Below, one piece after another: positions 6,516 to 12,558 of a stretch of 12,558 bases of DNA. Position 1 is the first letter of the stretch. Every line of letters begins with the position of its first letter. The notes below the pieces were generated by a model. It was not told where the DNA came from. It worked only from the letters and a program-made list of their open reading frames with translations, and ran no database searches. The stretch comes from an uncultured Chloroflexota bacterium (lineage in GTDB: Bacteria; Chloroflexota; Dehalococcoidia; UBA3495), in the NCBI GenBank assembly GCA_913020235.1, contig CAJWBT010000031.1, positions 1 through 12,558 of the forward strand. The letters run 5' to 3'. The position numbers and the translations under genes were made by a program.

Positions 6516-7282
6516 GGGCCGGCCGTTTTCCCACCACCTTCCAGGGGCGGCAAGCTGCCCTGCCCGGTGGCGCATATGTCCTGAAGACAGCATTCGGAGC
6601 AGTTCGGCACCTTGGTGCAGGCCACCTTGGCGTGCTCGTCCAGCAGGGCGTGGTACTCGTTGAAGAGAGAAACGTCCCGGGGCAAATTGTCCTGGAACAT
6701 CGCCTGGTAGGTATGATAATCGGCCTTCCGGGCCTCGGGAACCAGCCCCAGCCGGTTCACGATCCTGCGGGTGTAGGAATCGATGACGAAAGAGGGTTGC
6801 CCGGCGGCGTAAACCAGAATGTCATCGGCAGTCTCATGGCCGACGCCGTGAATGGAGAGCAACTCCTCGCGCAATGGCTCCAGGGGCTTGCCGAGCAAAG
6901 CGGCCAGGTCGCCACCGTAGCGGCAGGCGACGTGTCCGGCGAAGGCCTTCAGCTTCTTGGCTTTGGCGTTGAAATACCCGCAAGAGCGGATGATGGAGGC
7001 CAGCTCCTCCTGGGGCCGCTGATGGACCGCTTCCAGGGACCAGCACCCGGACTCTTTCAAGGCGTGAATGGCCTTTTCCACATTGGTCCATGCTGCCGCC
7101 TGGGTCAAGATCGCCCCGATCACCACGTCAAGCTGCTGCCCGTCGCCGGGCCACCAGCCTTGGGGCCCGTACCGCTCGTAGAGCAGCCGGTAGACCTCCC
7201 GCAGCAAGGGGCCCCGGCCGCCGCTACTTTTTGATGAACGCGCCACGGACCTGGTCCGTCGACCCCGGCTATTGCCCGGCAT
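6488..7282 (-). CDS. endonuclease III superfamily DNA glycosylase (HhH-GPD, 4Fe-4S)
   Basis: The 264-residue protein is a base-excision-repair glycosylase of the HhH-GPD class. The helix-hairpin-helix LLSIHGVGHETADDIL is at 141-156. The catalytic Asp is Asp168 in SFVIDSYTRR. A C-terminal 4Fe-4S loop has Cys222, Cys228, Cys231 and Cys237 (C-x5-C-x2-C-x5-C). In Nth the HhH carries the lyase Lys (GVGRKTA); here that position is Glu150, so a monofunctional glycosylase such as the MagIII/3-methyladenine type is more likely than a true endonuclease III. The N-terminus has about 24 extra basic, Ser-rich residues. The ATG at 7282 overlaps the end of sfsA by 14 bp, which points to co-transcription; a TTG at 7294 or a GTG at 7246 are other possible starts. 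Its 3' end overlaps the convergent selenoprotein gene. Confidence 0.85.
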   Translation of the reverse strand: MPGNSRGRRTRSVARSSKSSGGRGPLLREVYRLLYERYGPQGWWPGDGQQLDVVIGAILTQAAAWTNVEKAIHALKESGCWSLEAVHQRPQEELASIIRSCGYFNAKAKKLKAFAGHVACRYGGDLAALLGKPLEPLREELLSIHGVGHETADDILVYAAGQPSFVIDSYTRRIVNRLGLVPEARKADYHTYQAMFQDNLPRDVSLFNEYHALLDEHAKVACTKVPNCSECCLQDICATGQGSLPPLEGGGKTAGPYSTRTVTG

Positions 7283-7988
7283 GACCTGGGTCAACCGGCC
7301 CCAGCCGAATGGGTATTTCGGGGCCCAACGTTATCGATCTTTCGGTAACCCGGCAGCCGTAAGCGAACACCTCTACGCCCGAGGCGATTCCCTCGCGCAG
7401 CGCCATCCCAAATTCCGGGTCCGCCGTGTCGTTGGGAGCGAACGCCAGGGCATCGTCCCGTTGGACCACAAAGACCACCGCCGCCCGATGTCCTGCCGCC
7501 ACCGCCCGGGCCAGGCTTCTGACGTGTTTGGCTCCCCGGGCCGTGGGAGCGTCGGGAAACAGGCCGACCCCATCGACTACCAGGGTAACCGACTTGGCCT
7601 CCAGGTAGCAGCGTCCACCGGGACGCTCCAGCAGCAGGTCGAGGCGGCTCTCCCCGAAAGTGACTTCCCGCCGAATCTTGGGGTATTCCCAGAACTGAGG
7701 CAAGCATCCCCGGATCAGCGCCTCTTCAACCAAGGCGTTGGGCAGCCGGGCGTCGGCTGAAGCCAGCGTGGGTCCCAGGTCGACCAGGGCCAGGTCGAAC
7801 CCGGTCTTGCGGTGTTCCTCAGGACGGGGCGTGATCAGCACCCGGTATCCCGGTACCAACAGCTCCCGCATTCGGCCCGTGTTGGGCACGTGCACCGCGA
7901 CTTCCTGGCCCTTTACGTCGACCAAAGCGAGAAACCGGTTGAGCCGCACTTTGAACCGGCCCTCAACCAGGTTTGAAACAAAGTCCAC
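7269..7988 (-). CDS. sfsA: SfsA family protein (sugar fermentation stimulation protein homologue)
   Basis: The 239-residue protein has all the SfsA signatures: HVPNTGRM at 33-40, SRLDLLLE at 114-121, EAKSVTL at 130-136 and FPDAPTARGAKH at 144-155. The family has an N-terminal OB-like part and a restriction-endonuclease-like core, whose acidic and Lys residues (Asp117, Glu130, Lys132) are conserved here. It was named for stimulation of maltose metabolism in E. coli; a nuclease role is inferred from the fold. The frame extends to a TTG at 8027, but GGGGAGATAAAC directly precedes the GTG at 7988, and the family normally begins just before the segment LVEGRF...NRFLA. The start is therefore set at 7988. 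The glycosylase gene follows with a short overlap. Confidence 0.92.
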   Translation of the reverse strand: MDFVSNLVEGRFKVRLNRFLALVDVKGQEVAVHVPNTGRMRELLVPGYRVLITPRPEEHRKTGFDLALVDLGPTLASADARLPNALVEEALIRGCLPQFWEYPKIRREVTFGESRLDLLLERPGGRCYLEAKSVTLVVDGVGLFPDAPTARGAKHVRSLARAVAAGHRAAVVFVVQRDDALAFAPNDTADPEFGMALREGIASGVEVFAYGCRVTERSITLGPEIPIRLGPVDPGHAGQ

Positions 7989-8086
7989 GTTTATCTCCCC
8001 GGCGCCGGATTCGGCTAATGGTATCAACCCTCGGCGGCAACGGCAACCGGAGCCGCAGCGGATAGCCGCGGCCGAGAACTTGGCGA

Positions 8087-8092
8087 TATAAT
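8087..8092 (+). promoter_or_regulatory. candidate -10 box for pyrF
   Basis: A perfect TATAAT lies 36 bases before the pyrF ATG in the divergent gap between sfsA and pyrF. No convincing -35 hexamer is present at the usual distance. Confidence 0.45.
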
Positions 8093-8128
8093 GGCGGCAG
8101 CGATTACTGGGGTCAGCCGGGAGAGGTT

Positions 8129-8971
8129 ATGTCAACATTCCTGACCCGCCTGCAGCGGGCCTGCGAGTCCAACCGGAGCCTGGTCTGCATCGGCCTGGAC
8201 GTGGACCCCGGTAGGATGCCGGTGGCCGATACCTTCGAGTTCAACCGGGCCATCGTGGACGCAACGGCAGACCTGGTCTGCGCCTACAAACCCAACCTGG
8301 CTTTCTTCGAGGCAATGGGGATACCAGGCCTTGAAGCCCTACAGCGCACCGTGGAGTACATTCATGCAGTTGCGCCGCGGGTGATGGTCATCGGCGACGC
8401 CAAGCGGGGCGACATCGGGCCGTCCGGCCAGGCCTATGCGCGGGCAATGTTTCAGGTGTGGGGTTTCGACGCCGTGACGGTCAACGCGTGGGGCGGTCAA
8501 GACACCATCGCTCCTTTTCTCGAAGACGCGGACCGAGGGGTGTTTATCTGGTGCCGGGGCTCGAATCCCGGCTCAGCGGACCTGCAGGACCTGACCGTTG
8601 ACACTCCCCGGGGCCGGGTCCAGCTGTACCAGCATCTGGCCCAGACCTCCCAGCGGTGGAACGGCGCGGGCAACATAGGCCTGGTAGTGGGGGCGACGAA
8701 CCCGGAACAACTGGGAAGCGTCCGCGGCATGTGTCCCGGCATGCCCTTGCTGATACCCGGCATCGGCACCCAAGGTGGGGACCTGGAAGCCGCGGTCCGT
8801 CTGGGAACCGACCACCGAGGGCGGTTGGCCATCGTCAGCTCGTCGCGAAGCATCATCTATGCCTCCGGCGGCCCGGACTACGTTGAGGCGGCGCGGCGGG
8901 AGACATCCCGGCTTCGAGAGGGGATCAACAAGATCCTGGACTCAGAGGACAAGGGATGGCCCTCAAACTGA
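8129..8971 (+). CDS. pyrF: orotidine 5'-phosphate decarboxylase, subfamily 2
   Basis: The enzyme converts orotidine 5'-phosphate to UMP, the last step of de novo pyrimidine synthesis, in the cytoplasm. The 280-residue length is that of the longer subfamily 2. GLDVDPGRMP begins at 22, CAYKPNLAFFEAMG holds the substrate Lys54, and GDAKRGDIG at 89-97 carries the catalytic Asp90-Lys92-Asp95 set. VTVNAWGGQDTIAPF and LIPGIGTQGGD (phosphate-binding loop) follow in the expected order. GGGAGAGG precedes the ATG by 2-3 bases. The end overlaps the DUF951 gene by 16 bp, so the two are co-transcribed. carB, encoding an enzyme of the same pathway, lies 3 kb away on the other strand. Confidence 0.96.
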   Translation: MSTFLTRLQRACESNRSLVCIGLDVDPGRMPVADTFEFNRAIVDATADLVCAYKPNLAFFEAMGIPGLEALQRTVEYIHAVAPRVMVIGDAKRGDIGPSGQAYARAMFQVWGFDAVTVNAWGGQDTIAPFLEDADRGVFIWCRGSNPGSADLQDLTVDTPRGRVQLYQHLAQTSQRWNGAGNIGLVVGATNPEQLGSVRGMCPGMPLLIPGIGTQGGDLEAAVRLGTDHRGRLAIVSSSRSIIYASGGPDYVEAARRETSRLREGINKILDSEDKGWPSN

Positions 8972-9174
8972 AAATCGGCGACGTGCTGCGGATGAAGAAG
9001 GCCCACCCCTGCGGCAACCACCTGTGGCAGGTCAGACGCCTGGGCGCAGATATCGGCATCACGTGCCAGAAATGCGGCCGCTACGTCATGTTGCCCCGGT
9101 CTTATCTGGAGCGCCGGGTCAAGGAGGTCGTCCCCGGGGACAGCACAAACAACGCTGCCGAAGAAGACCTATGA
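8956..9174 (+). CDS. DUF951 family protein
   Basis: The 72-residue protein reads MALKLKIGDVLRMKKAHPCG, then NHLWQVRRLGADIGITCQKC, then GRYVMLPRSYLERRVKEV. It matches the small DUF951 family of Firmicutes and Chloroflexi, whose function is unknown. The strand-rich core and CQKCG (Cys37, Cys40), with HPCG (His17, Cys19) earlier, could form a zinc site, and the family is probably a small nucleic-acid-binding or zinc-ribbon-like fold; this is inference. The gene overlaps the 3' end of pyrF by 16 bp and has AAGGG directly before the ATG. The C-terminal tail (GDSTNNAAEEDL) is probably disordered. Confidence 0.88.
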   Translation: MALKLKIGDVLRMKKAHPCGNHLWQVRRLGADIGITCQKCGRYVMLPRSYLERRVKEVVPGDSTNNAAEEDL

Positions 9175-9206
9175 TGCCGGGCCGGCGTTGGGGCTACCAG
9201 TACTAA

Positions 9207-9320
9207 GTCAACCTGAAATTGATAGATGTCATTCAGAGCGAAGCGAAGAATCTCGTTGATACGCTGAGATTCTCCGTCGCTCCGCTTCTCAGAATGACAT
9301 CCCGTTAAGATCGAGTTGAC
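9207..9320. repeat. 114-bp palindromic dispersed repeat
   Basis: The element is a nested palindrome. The outermost arms are GTCAAC (9207-9212) and GTTGAC (9315-9320). Then GATGTCATTC (9225-9234) pairs with GAATGACATC (9292-9301), and GAATCTC (9248-9254) pairs with GAGATTC (9266-9272) around an 11-base loop. The intervening GCGAAGCGAAGAATCTC type of sequence is, from memory, a common dispersed repeat in uncultured bacterial genomes. It fills most of the space between the convergent pyrF-DUF951 unit and the LysR gene and may also act as a terminator. Confidence 0.65.
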
Positions 9321-9326
9321 CGAGCA

Positions 9327-10286
9327 CTAGGCGTCGGCAGAACCTACGGGGGCCAACTCTGCCGAGACATACTTGACGCGTGGGTGTACCCACGATTCGG
9401 GGCGTAAGCCGCGCAGGTGGCCCTCCATGATATCTAGGAAGTTCCGCACGGCCCGGCCCAGGAATTTACCCTTCAAAGTGCAGATGCCGATATCCATGCC
9501 GGGGAACAGATGGTCCAGCTGGACCACCCCCAACAGGTCGTGGTCCTCCGGATGAAGGGCGTAGTCATTGAAGACGGCCACCCCCTCACCTATCTCCACA
9601 TAACGCTTGATGGACTCGGAATAGTCCATAGACAGGTGCAGGTCGTAACTAATCCCCTGGGCCTTCATCGCTTGCTCCACAGTTTGCCTGGTCAAGCTCC
9701 CTGGGGCTCCCAGGATCAGCGGCCAGGCCGCGATGTCCCGTAGTTCTACTACGGACCTCTCCAGCAACGGGTGTCCGGGCGGGGTTAGAAGCACCACGTT
9801 GTAGTGAAACAGACCCTCAAACTGCAGGAAAGGCGCATCGGGAGGAGGTGGAGCGCAAAGGGCCACGTCGACCTCCCCCGACTTCACCAGTTGGATCAGT
9901 GGGTCGTATGGGCGGGCCAGGAGCCTGATCCGCACGTCGGGGAACCGGCTGCGAAACGCCTGAATGCTCTTCGGAAGATGGTGCATCACCAGGTCGGAGT
10001 ATGCGCCCACCACGAAGGAACCCCGGCGCTCCGCGTAATCCATCTGGGTCTTGAGCGTGTCCACCGATTCGACTACCGGAGTCACCAACTCCAACAGGGT
10101 AGCCCCCTCCGATGTCAACTGGATGGGGCGTCTTATCCTGTCGAAGAGGGTGATATTGAATTCCTCTTCCAGCTTCTTTAGGTGGGTAGTGACGGTGGGT
10201 TGGCCTAGCTCCAGAATCCGCGCTGCCTTGGAAACGCTGCGAAGCCGGGCTACGTGGTAAAAGCTGACCAGTTCGCGAAGTTCCAT
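9327..10286 (-). CDS. LysR family transcriptional regulator
   Basis: The 319-residue protein is a full-length LysR regulator. The N-terminal winged helix-turn-helix is clear: LVSFYHVARLRSVSKAARIL, then QPTVTTHLKKLEEEFNITLF. A periplasmic-binding-protein-like effector domain follows (from about 90), with GAYSDLVMHHLPKSIQAFRS at its start. The effector is unknown. Met1 is taken at 10286, where family homology begins (MELRELVSFYHV); GGGGGG lies a few bases upstream. A TTG at 10301 is in frame but has no support. The gene is divergent from the ferredoxin, and the gap holds a perfect palindrome over its own -10 box, so autoregulation and control of the ferredoxin are likely. Confidence 0.93.
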   Translation of the reverse strand: MELRELVSFYHVARLRSVSKAARILELGQPTVTTHLKKLEEEFNITLFDRIRRPIQLTSEGATLLELVTPVVESVDTLKTQMDYAERRGSFVVGAYSDLVMHHLPKSIQAFRSRFPDVRIRLLARPYDPLIQLVKSGEVDVALCAPPPPDAPFLQFEGLFHYNVVLLTPPGHPLLERSVVELRDIAAWPLILGAPGSLTRQTVEQAMKAQGISYDLHLSMDYSESIKRYVEIGEGVAVFNDYALHPEDHDLLGVVQLDHLFPGMDIGICTLKGKFLGRAVRNFLDIMEGHLRGLRPESWVHPRVKYVSAELAPVGSADA

Positions 10287-10315
10287 AATGCAACCCCCCA
10301 AACAGCATCAAGATT

Positions 10316-10334
10316 TTTGATATTATATATCAAA
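10316..10334. promoter_or_regulatory. 19-bp palindrome, probable LysR operator
   Basis: TTTGATAT and ATATCAAA are perfect inverted arms around TAT. It contains the T-N11-A pattern known for LysR-type binding sites. It covers the -10 box of the regulator gene and lies about 54 bp upstream of the inferred ferredoxin start point, a suitable place for repression of one gene and activation of the other. Confidence 0.6.
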
Positions 10335-10350
10335 GGGCACAACTTGACAA
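10322..10350 (-). promoter_or_regulatory. promoter of the LysR gene
   Basis: Read on the minus strand, TTGTCA (10350-10345) and a perfect TATAAT (10327-10322) are separated by 17 bp. The leader to the ATG at 10286 would be about 30 bases. Confidence 0.55.
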
Positions 10351-10372
10351 AATTCCGGGGCAAATCGAGAAT
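10344..10372 (+). promoter_or_regulatory. promoter of the ferredoxin gene
   Basis: A perfect TTGACA (10344-10349) is followed after 17 bp by GAGAAT (10367-10372), a 4-of-6 match. The weak -10 with a good -35 suits a promoter that needs an activator. The two divergent -35 boxes overlap almost completely. Confidence 0.45.
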
Positions 10373-10458
10373 GGGGAACAGATTCCGATGCCTGGCTATT
10401 CCAACGAGACGACCGCCGAATTGACCCGGGAACCCGCCTCTTCCACCAACGGGGCCAT

Positions 10459-10707
10459 ATGCCGTTCGTGATTACCGAGCCTTGCATTGGGGTCAAGGAC
10501 GGCAGGTGTCGGGATGTGTGCCCGGTCGACTGCATCGAGTTCTCCGCCGAAGCCGAAATGTTCTTCATCAATCCCCACACCTGCATCGATTGCTCCTACT
10601 GCGAGTCGGTTTGCCCGGTCAACGCCATCTATGACATGTTCACCGTCCCAGCCCAGTGGCGGCACTACATCAGCAAGAATCGGAATTTCTTTAATGGAAA
10701 GACTTAG
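10459..10707 (+). CDS. 7-iron ferredoxin ([3Fe-4S][4Fe-4S])
   Basis: The 82-residue protein is a small electron carrier of the FdxA/Azotobacter ferredoxin I type. The cysteines are Cys9, Cys17, Cys21, Cys25, Cys42, Cys45, Cys48 and Cys52. By family rule Cys9, Cys17 and Cys52 hold a [3Fe-4S] cluster, and Cys21, Cys42, Cys45 and Cys48 hold a [4Fe-4S] cluster. CRDVCPVDCIEF and CIDCSYCESVCPVNAIYD are the two cluster motifs; Cys25 is the non-ligand Cys also seen in FdxA proteins. The C-terminus (PAQWRHYISKNRNFF) is also typical. Only a weak GGGG precedes the ATG. The partner enzyme is not obvious; the gene may serve a nearby or distant oxidoreductase under LysR control. Confidence 0.93.
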   Translation: MPFVITEPCIGVKDGRCRDVCPVDCIEFSAEAEMFFINPHTCIDCSYCESVCPVNAIYDMFTVPAQWRHYISKNRNFFNGKT

Positions 10708-11079
10708 GGAAGAGAAGTAGGCCCCAGTCCGGCCGCCCCCTCTCTTCCATCCGCCCCAACGGCCTTGCCCCAAAAGTCGCCCGCAGAGTGTCACCCTGAG
10801 CCCTTCGGCGCCGCTCAAGATATACTCCTCAAGGGGTCAGGGGTGGTGGGTCCACGCTCACTTGTGGGAGCCCCGCCCTAACTGGACAGCGCCGGCAGGG
10901 ACCTCTCCAATCCGCACCGAAATTGGGTCCTTCTTCGTGCCGTCCGTTTCAGCCGCCACTCATCCGTTATGTCTTCTACAGGCTACTCTTGCCAGCCCGA
11001 CAGCCCCAGGGTACACTAGCACCGGTCCGATTCAGGTGCTTCGCGGACCACCAGATACCGGCAGGAGGGTTGACGAGCC
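10708..11079. other. 372-bp intergenic region with a decayed repeat
   Basis: No credible gene was found on either strand. Positions 10786-10845 hold a repeat-like stretch: CACCCTGA near 10792 pairs loosely with TCAGGGGTG at 10837-10845, and TGAGC (10797-10801) pairs with GCTCA (10813-10817). The remainder is featureless except for AGGAGGG at about 11063-11069, the ribosome site of the next gene. No clear promoter was recognised. Confidence 0.5.
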
Positions 11080-12033
11080 ATGGCGCTTTTCTTGCGTAAT
11101 GAAGACATACGACAGTGCGTATCCATGGACCACATGCTGGAAGCTATCGAGTCGATGTTGGGCCACTTCGGCCGCGGAGAAGCGTGCAATCTGACCAGAC
11201 GCAAGATTATCGCCAGTGGGGGGACGCTGTCGGTGATGGGCGGGGGCCTGTTCTACGAGGGGCTGATGGGCGTCAAAACCTACACAATAGTCAAGGGGAA
11301 TTACTCCTTCCAGGTCAGCCTCTACGACGCGGACACCGGCAAGCTTCTCTGCTACACCCAGGCCAACCAGCTTGGCCAGTTGCGGACCGGGGCGACGACC
11401 GGCATCGCCGTCAAGCATCTCTCCAACCCCGATTCGGCCACCGTGGGCATCATCGGCACCGGAAATCAGGCGCCCACCCAGCTTGAAGCGGTGTGCAAGG
11501 TCCGAAACATCAAGCAGATCAAGGCCTACAGCCGGACCCAGGAGCGGCGCGACGCCTTCGCCGGTTCGATGGCTGAGAAGCTGGGGATCAAGGTAATCTC
11601 GGCGGCCTCCGGTCAGGAGGCGGTGAGCGGGAGCGACATCGTGATCTGCATCGCCAACGCCATGGAGCCGGTGTTGTCCGGCGACTGGCTTTCGCCGGGG
11701 TCGACGGTGATCGCCGCCGGGCCCACTTCCTGGCGGGCCCGGGAGATGGACGATGCCACCTTCACCCGGGCAGCCAAGATATTCGTCGACTCCCCGGAGC
11801 AGGCCACCATCGAAGTGGGCGACATGGCCAACGCGGTGGACCGGGGCATTCTGCAGTGGAGCCGGCTCCAGGAGCTGCGCCACGTCGTGGCCGGCGCGGC
11901 ACCGGGACGCGATGCGGCGGACCAAATCATCCTTGCCAAGCTCATGGGCACCGGCGTGGCCGACGTGGCCTCCGCCAAGCTGGCCTACGACCGGGCCAAG
12001 GCCGCGGGCATCGGCCTGGAGATGGACTGGTAG
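11080..12033 (+). CDS. ornithine cyclodeaminase/mu-crystallin family protein
   Basis: The 317-residue protein belongs to the NAD(P)-dependent OCD/mu-crystallin family, whose members include ornithine and alanine dehydrogenases/deaminases and ketimine reductases. GLMGVKTYT holds the conserved Lys66, GQLRTGATTG (99-108) carries Arg102, and GIIGTGNQA (123-131) is the Rossmann GxGxxA motif. REMDDATF at 221-228 contains the probable catalytic Asp224, and VDSPEQATIEVGD follows as usual. Because the family covers many substrates, ornithine specificity cannot be claimed. AGGAGGG lies about 10 bases before the ATG. The gene stands alone and ends 9 bp from the convergent carB stop. Confidence 0.92.
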   Translation: MALFLRNEDIRQCVSMDHMLEAIESMLGHFGRGEACNLTRRKIIASGGTLSVMGGGLFYEGLMGVKTYTIVKGNYSFQVSLYDADTGKLLCYTQANQLGQLRTGATTGIAVKHLSNPDSATVGIIGTGNQAPTQLEAVCKVRNIKQIKAYSRTQERRDAFAGSMAEKLGIKVISAASGQEAVSGSDIVICIANAMEPVLSGDWLSPGSTVIAAGPTSWRAREMDDATFTRAAKIFVDSPEQATIEVGDMANAVDRGILQWSRLQELRHVVAGAAPGRDAADQIILAKLMGTGVADVASAKLAYDRAKAAGIGLEMDW

Positions 12034-12042
12034 GCGCGCACG

Positions 12043-12558
12043 CTAAACCCCGTTCAGGTACTCCTCGGTACACTGAATGTTGTAGCTGGTCCGCTCCGTC
12101 ACCAGGCTTTCCACCGCCGCCCGGGCCGTGTCCAACGACGTAAAGCAGGGAATCCGCCGCTCCACCGCCGCCCGCCGGATGTAGTAGCCGTCCCGGAGCA
12201 CCGAGCCCACACCAGTGACCGTGTTGATGACGGCGCCCACGCTGCCGTCTTCGATGACATCCATCACGTTGGGGTGCCCCTCGCTCAGCTTTTTGGTGGT
12301 CATGGTAACCGGCATTCCCATGGCGGCGATCATGGCGGCGGTGCCCTCGGTGGCGTATAGATGACAGCCCGCTTGGTGCAGCTCGCGGACCATCTGCACC
12401 GCCTCGGCCTTGTGCTGGTCGGCGATGCTCAGCAGGACGCCCATGCCCATTTCCAAGTTCAGGCCGGCCGCCAGCAGCGCTTTGGTGAGGGCGCTGGAAA
12501 AGTCCCGGTCGATGCCCATGACCTCGCCGGTGGATTTCATTTCCGGTCCCAAGTGCCA
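12043..12558 (-). CDS. carB: carbamoyl-phosphate synthase large subunit, C-terminal end (runs off right edge)
   Basis: The last 171 residues are present. They start inside the second ATP-grasp half with WHLGPEMKSTGEVMGIDRDF, the conserved segment before the allosteric domain. The MGS-like regulatory domain follows: GVLLSIADQHKAEAVQMVRE, then LYATEGTAAMI, then GAVINTVTG and DGYYIRRAAVERRIPCFTSL. It ends normally at EEYLNGV. The enzyme makes carbamoyl phosphate from glutamine, bicarbonate and ATP for pyrimidine and arginine synthesis; this domain binds allosteric effectors. The N-terminal and catalytic parts lie outside the window. Confidence 0.95.
   Translation of the reverse strand, partial: WHLGPEMKSTGEVMGIDRDFSSALTKALLAAGLNLEMGMGVLLSIADQHKAEAVQMVRELHQAGCHLYATEGTAAMIAAMGMPVTMTTKKLSEGHPNVMDVIEDGSVGAVINTVTGVGSVLRDGYYIRRAAVERRIPCFTSLDTARAAVESLVTERTSYNIQCTEEYLNGV

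Noticed and set aside
10396..10818. 140-codon frame on the minus strand
   Set aside because: It is antisense to the ferredoxin, whose eight cysteines are correctly placed; the composition is that of a shadow frame.
1..12558. CRISPR arrays, rRNA or tRNA genes
   Set aside because: No regularly spaced direct repeats and no rRNA or tRNA signatures were seen on either strand.

Overview
The window looks like part of a bacterial chromosome from an uncultured Chloroflexota, most likely Dehalococcoidia/SAR202-like. This is an inference. It rests on the gene mix (SDR oxidoreductase, alpha/beta hydrolase, cupins, ornithine-cyclodeaminase family, LysR regulator, 7-iron ferredoxin, pyrF next to a DUF951 protein), strong GGAGG-type ribosome binding sites, frequent TATAAT -10 boxes, and palindromic dispersed repeats of a kind common in such genomes. 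Most genes are GC-rich. The left 1.2 kb is clearly more AT-rich.

Layout. 1-1098 (minus): a Zn-ribbon DDE transposase that runs off the left edge, overlapped by ATGA with an unrecognised two-helix membrane protein. 1271-2047 (plus): an SDR oxidoreductase. 2048-2344: a 297-bp non-coding element with terminal inverted repeats and a perfect 19-bp central hairpin, sitting exactly between two convergent genes. 2342-3629 (minus): an alpha/beta hydrolase with a degenerate catalytic triad, and a one-domain cupin upstream of it. 3769-3942: a remnant of a small gene. 3956-4672 (plus): a two-domain cupin.

4872-6515 (plus) is the centrepiece. It is a single 547-residue reading frame interrupted only by an in-frame TGA at codon 95. 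The frame matches the UGSC family of (seleno)proteins, the TGA falls at the family's Sec/Cys position, and a bacterial-SECIS-like hairpin with a GGU apical loop lies 11 nt downstream. I read it as a selenoprotein, not as two genes or a pseudogene. Its motif is U-G-G-G instead of U-G-S-C.

6488-7988 (minus): an endonuclease III-superfamily glycosylase and sfsA. 8129-9174 (plus): pyrF overlapping a DUF951 gene, followed by a 114-bp palindromic repeat. 9327-10286 (minus): a LysR regulator, divergent from a 7-iron ferredoxin (10459-10707). Their shared promoter region holds a perfect 19-bp palindrome that covers the LysR -10 box. 11080-12033 (plus): an ornithine cyclodeaminase/mu-crystallin family protein. 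12043-12558 (minus): the C-terminal end of carB, which with pyrF gives two pyrimidine-synthesis genes in the window.

The genes form several short transcription units and not one pathway. The selenoprotein implies that the host carries selenocysteine machinery elsewhere.
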